Below are positions 63,191 to 64,000 of a stretch of DNA of 64,000 nt, piece by piece. Made by a program: the position numbers and the translations under genes. Under the pieces are notes generated by a model. It was not told the origin of the DNA, did no database searches, and saw only the letters and a list, made by a program, of their open reading frames with translations. The stretch is from Aurantimicrobium minutum. Its GTDB lineage: Bacteria > Actinomycetota > Actinomycetes > Actinomycetales > Microbacteriaceae. Location: positions 1,178,001 to 1,242,000 of the forward strand of contig NZ_AP017457.1 of the NCBI RefSeq assembly GCF_002355535.1, written 5' to 3'. Numbering within the stretch: the stretch's first letter is position 1; each line of letters starts with the position of its first letter.

Positions 63191-64000
63191 GTGAGGCTAG
63201 AGCACACCGGCGCAATCAATACGCACACCACTCCCTTTGTGGAAATCTCCCGGGCAGAGTGGGCAGAGTTGGCGCCCACGACCAAATCTCCCCTCACCGA
63301 AGCAGATATTGAAAGCCTGCGTGGACTGGGAGATCGCCTCGATCTCAAAGAAGTTGAAGATGTTTATCTTCCGCTGAGCAGGTTGCTCTCGATCTATGCC
63401 ACCGGGGCACGCAAACTGCACCGGGACACCACCGATTTCCTCGGCGAGCGCGCCACGACGACTCCGTTTGTCATTGGTGTGGCCGGCTCGGTCGCCGTGG
63501 GGAAATCGACGGTGGCACGCCTGCTGCAAATGCTCATGGCTCGCTGGGAGGACACTCCTCGGGTAGAACTGGTCACCACCGATGGTTTCCTTTACCCCAA
63601 TGCGGAACTGTTCCGCCGCGGCATCCTGGATCGCAAGGGTTTCCCCGAAAGCTATGACCGCCGTGCTCTGCTACGTTTTGTGAGCAAAATCAAAAGCGGT
63701 GCAGAAGAAGCCACCGCTCCGGTGTATTCCCACCTGAGCTATGACATCCTCCCAGATGAAGAGATTGTGGTGCGCCAGCCAGACGTTCTTATTGTGGAGG
63801 GCCTCAACGTATTGCAGCCTCCCACTCGAGGTGGTTTAGCGGTGAGTGACCTCTTCGACTTCACGATCTATGTTGATGCCCGCACGGCAGATATTGCCTC
63901 CTGGTATCAGGAAAGATTTCTCAGCCTGCAACGTGGAGCCTTCACTGACCCAGACTCCTACTTCCACCGCTACTCACAGCTGACCGAAGAAGAAGCTCGG
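63191..64000 (+). CDS. coaA: Pantothenate kinase, type I (partial, C-terminus beyond window)
   Basis: First enzyme of CoA synthesis. The visible 270 codons cover most of a ~310-residue protein: [14 protein letters not shown], the P-loop [18 protein letters not shown] (~100), [27 protein letters not shown] and VYSHLSYDI, then [11 protein letters not shown]. The GTG at 63191 is the most upstream suitable start, with only a weak purine-rich site; it is divergent from glmS with 57 bp between. The reading frame runs off the window edge. Confidence 0.93.
   Translation, partial: MRLEHTGAINTHTTPFVEISRAEWAELAPTTKSPLTEADIESLRGLGDRLDLKEVEDVYLPLSRLLSIYATGARKLHRDTTDFLGERATTTPFVIGVAGSVAVGKSTVARLLQMLMARWEDTPRVELVTTDGFLYPNAELFRRGILDRKGFPESYDRRALLRFVSKIKSGAEEATAPVYSHLSYDILPDEEIVVRQPDVLIVEGLNVLQPPTRGGLAVSDLFDFTIYVDARTADIASWYQERFLSLQRGAFTDPDSYFHRYSQLTEEEAR

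Overview
The window looks like chromosomal DNA of an actinobacterium with moderate GC, most likely Microbacteriaceae or a close relative. The basis is the neighbourhood guaB - guaB3 - glpD - SURF1 - DUF3817 - guaA, the cell-envelope/tRNA-modification operon glmS-acpS-alr-tsaE-tsaB-rimI-tsaD, a CIRCE-controlled groES, an NrtR-type regulator, and frequent GTG/TTG starts. Genus assignment is inference only.

Two halves differ clearly. Positions 1 to about 38,350 form a more AT-rich accessory region rich in defence-type genes. Positions 38,366 to 64,000 are ordinary housekeeping chromosome. No integrase, transposase or tRNA marks a boundary inside the window, so the accessory region probably continues to the left.

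Accessory half. (a) 266-1393: two unrecognised genes separated by a double hairpin. (b) 1390-9391: a cluster of small zinc-ribbon proteins, several of them mutual paralogues plus one decayed fragment, interleaved with a large RecB-like nuclease/helicase of the TM0106 type. (c) 9595-10968: a Ser/Thr protein kinase with a TM2 membrane tail. (d) 11108-12913: a fused GmrSD-type (DUF262/DUF1524) restriction enzyme. (e) 13113-15015: a NYN-domain nuclease followed by an SSL2-like helicase. (f) 15029-31201: a tightly coupled four-gene minus-strand operon made of a DrmD-like SNF2 helicase, a very large Eco57I/PglX-like adenine methyltransferase, a 2.1-kilo-residue helicase/DUF1998/nuclease-like protein, and a UvrD-type helicase with a RelE-like N-terminus. 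Its parts resemble DISARM and Druantia, but it matches neither. (g) 31318-36539: directly upstream and in the same orientation, an ADP-ribose-themed set of ARPP-1 protein, dual-specificity phosphatase, ADP-ribosylglycohydrolase-phosphatase fusion and T5orf172 GIY-YIG protein, divergent from an NrtR-like regulator with a degenerate Nudix box. (h) 36645-38311: an unknown gene with a coupled 37-residue ORF and a LEM-3-like GIY-YIG protein.

Housekeeping half. A branched-chain amino-acid-type ABC operon (livH-livM-livG-livF) ends at a strong terminator. Divergent from it is a purine/respiration block (guaB, guaB3, glpD, surf1, DUF3817, guaA). Three related substrate-binding lipoproteins follow, one of them missing its central part, and probably serve the Liv transporter. 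Next come rarD, groES with its CIRCE operator, a THUMP-like methyltransferase, a DUF4190 membrane protein, and the seven-gene operon glmS to tsaD. The window ends inside coaA.

The most interesting working hypothesis is that (f) and (g) are one functional unit: a DISARM/Druantia-like anti-phage operon placed beside, and perhaps regulated by, an ADP-ribose/NAD-sensing module.
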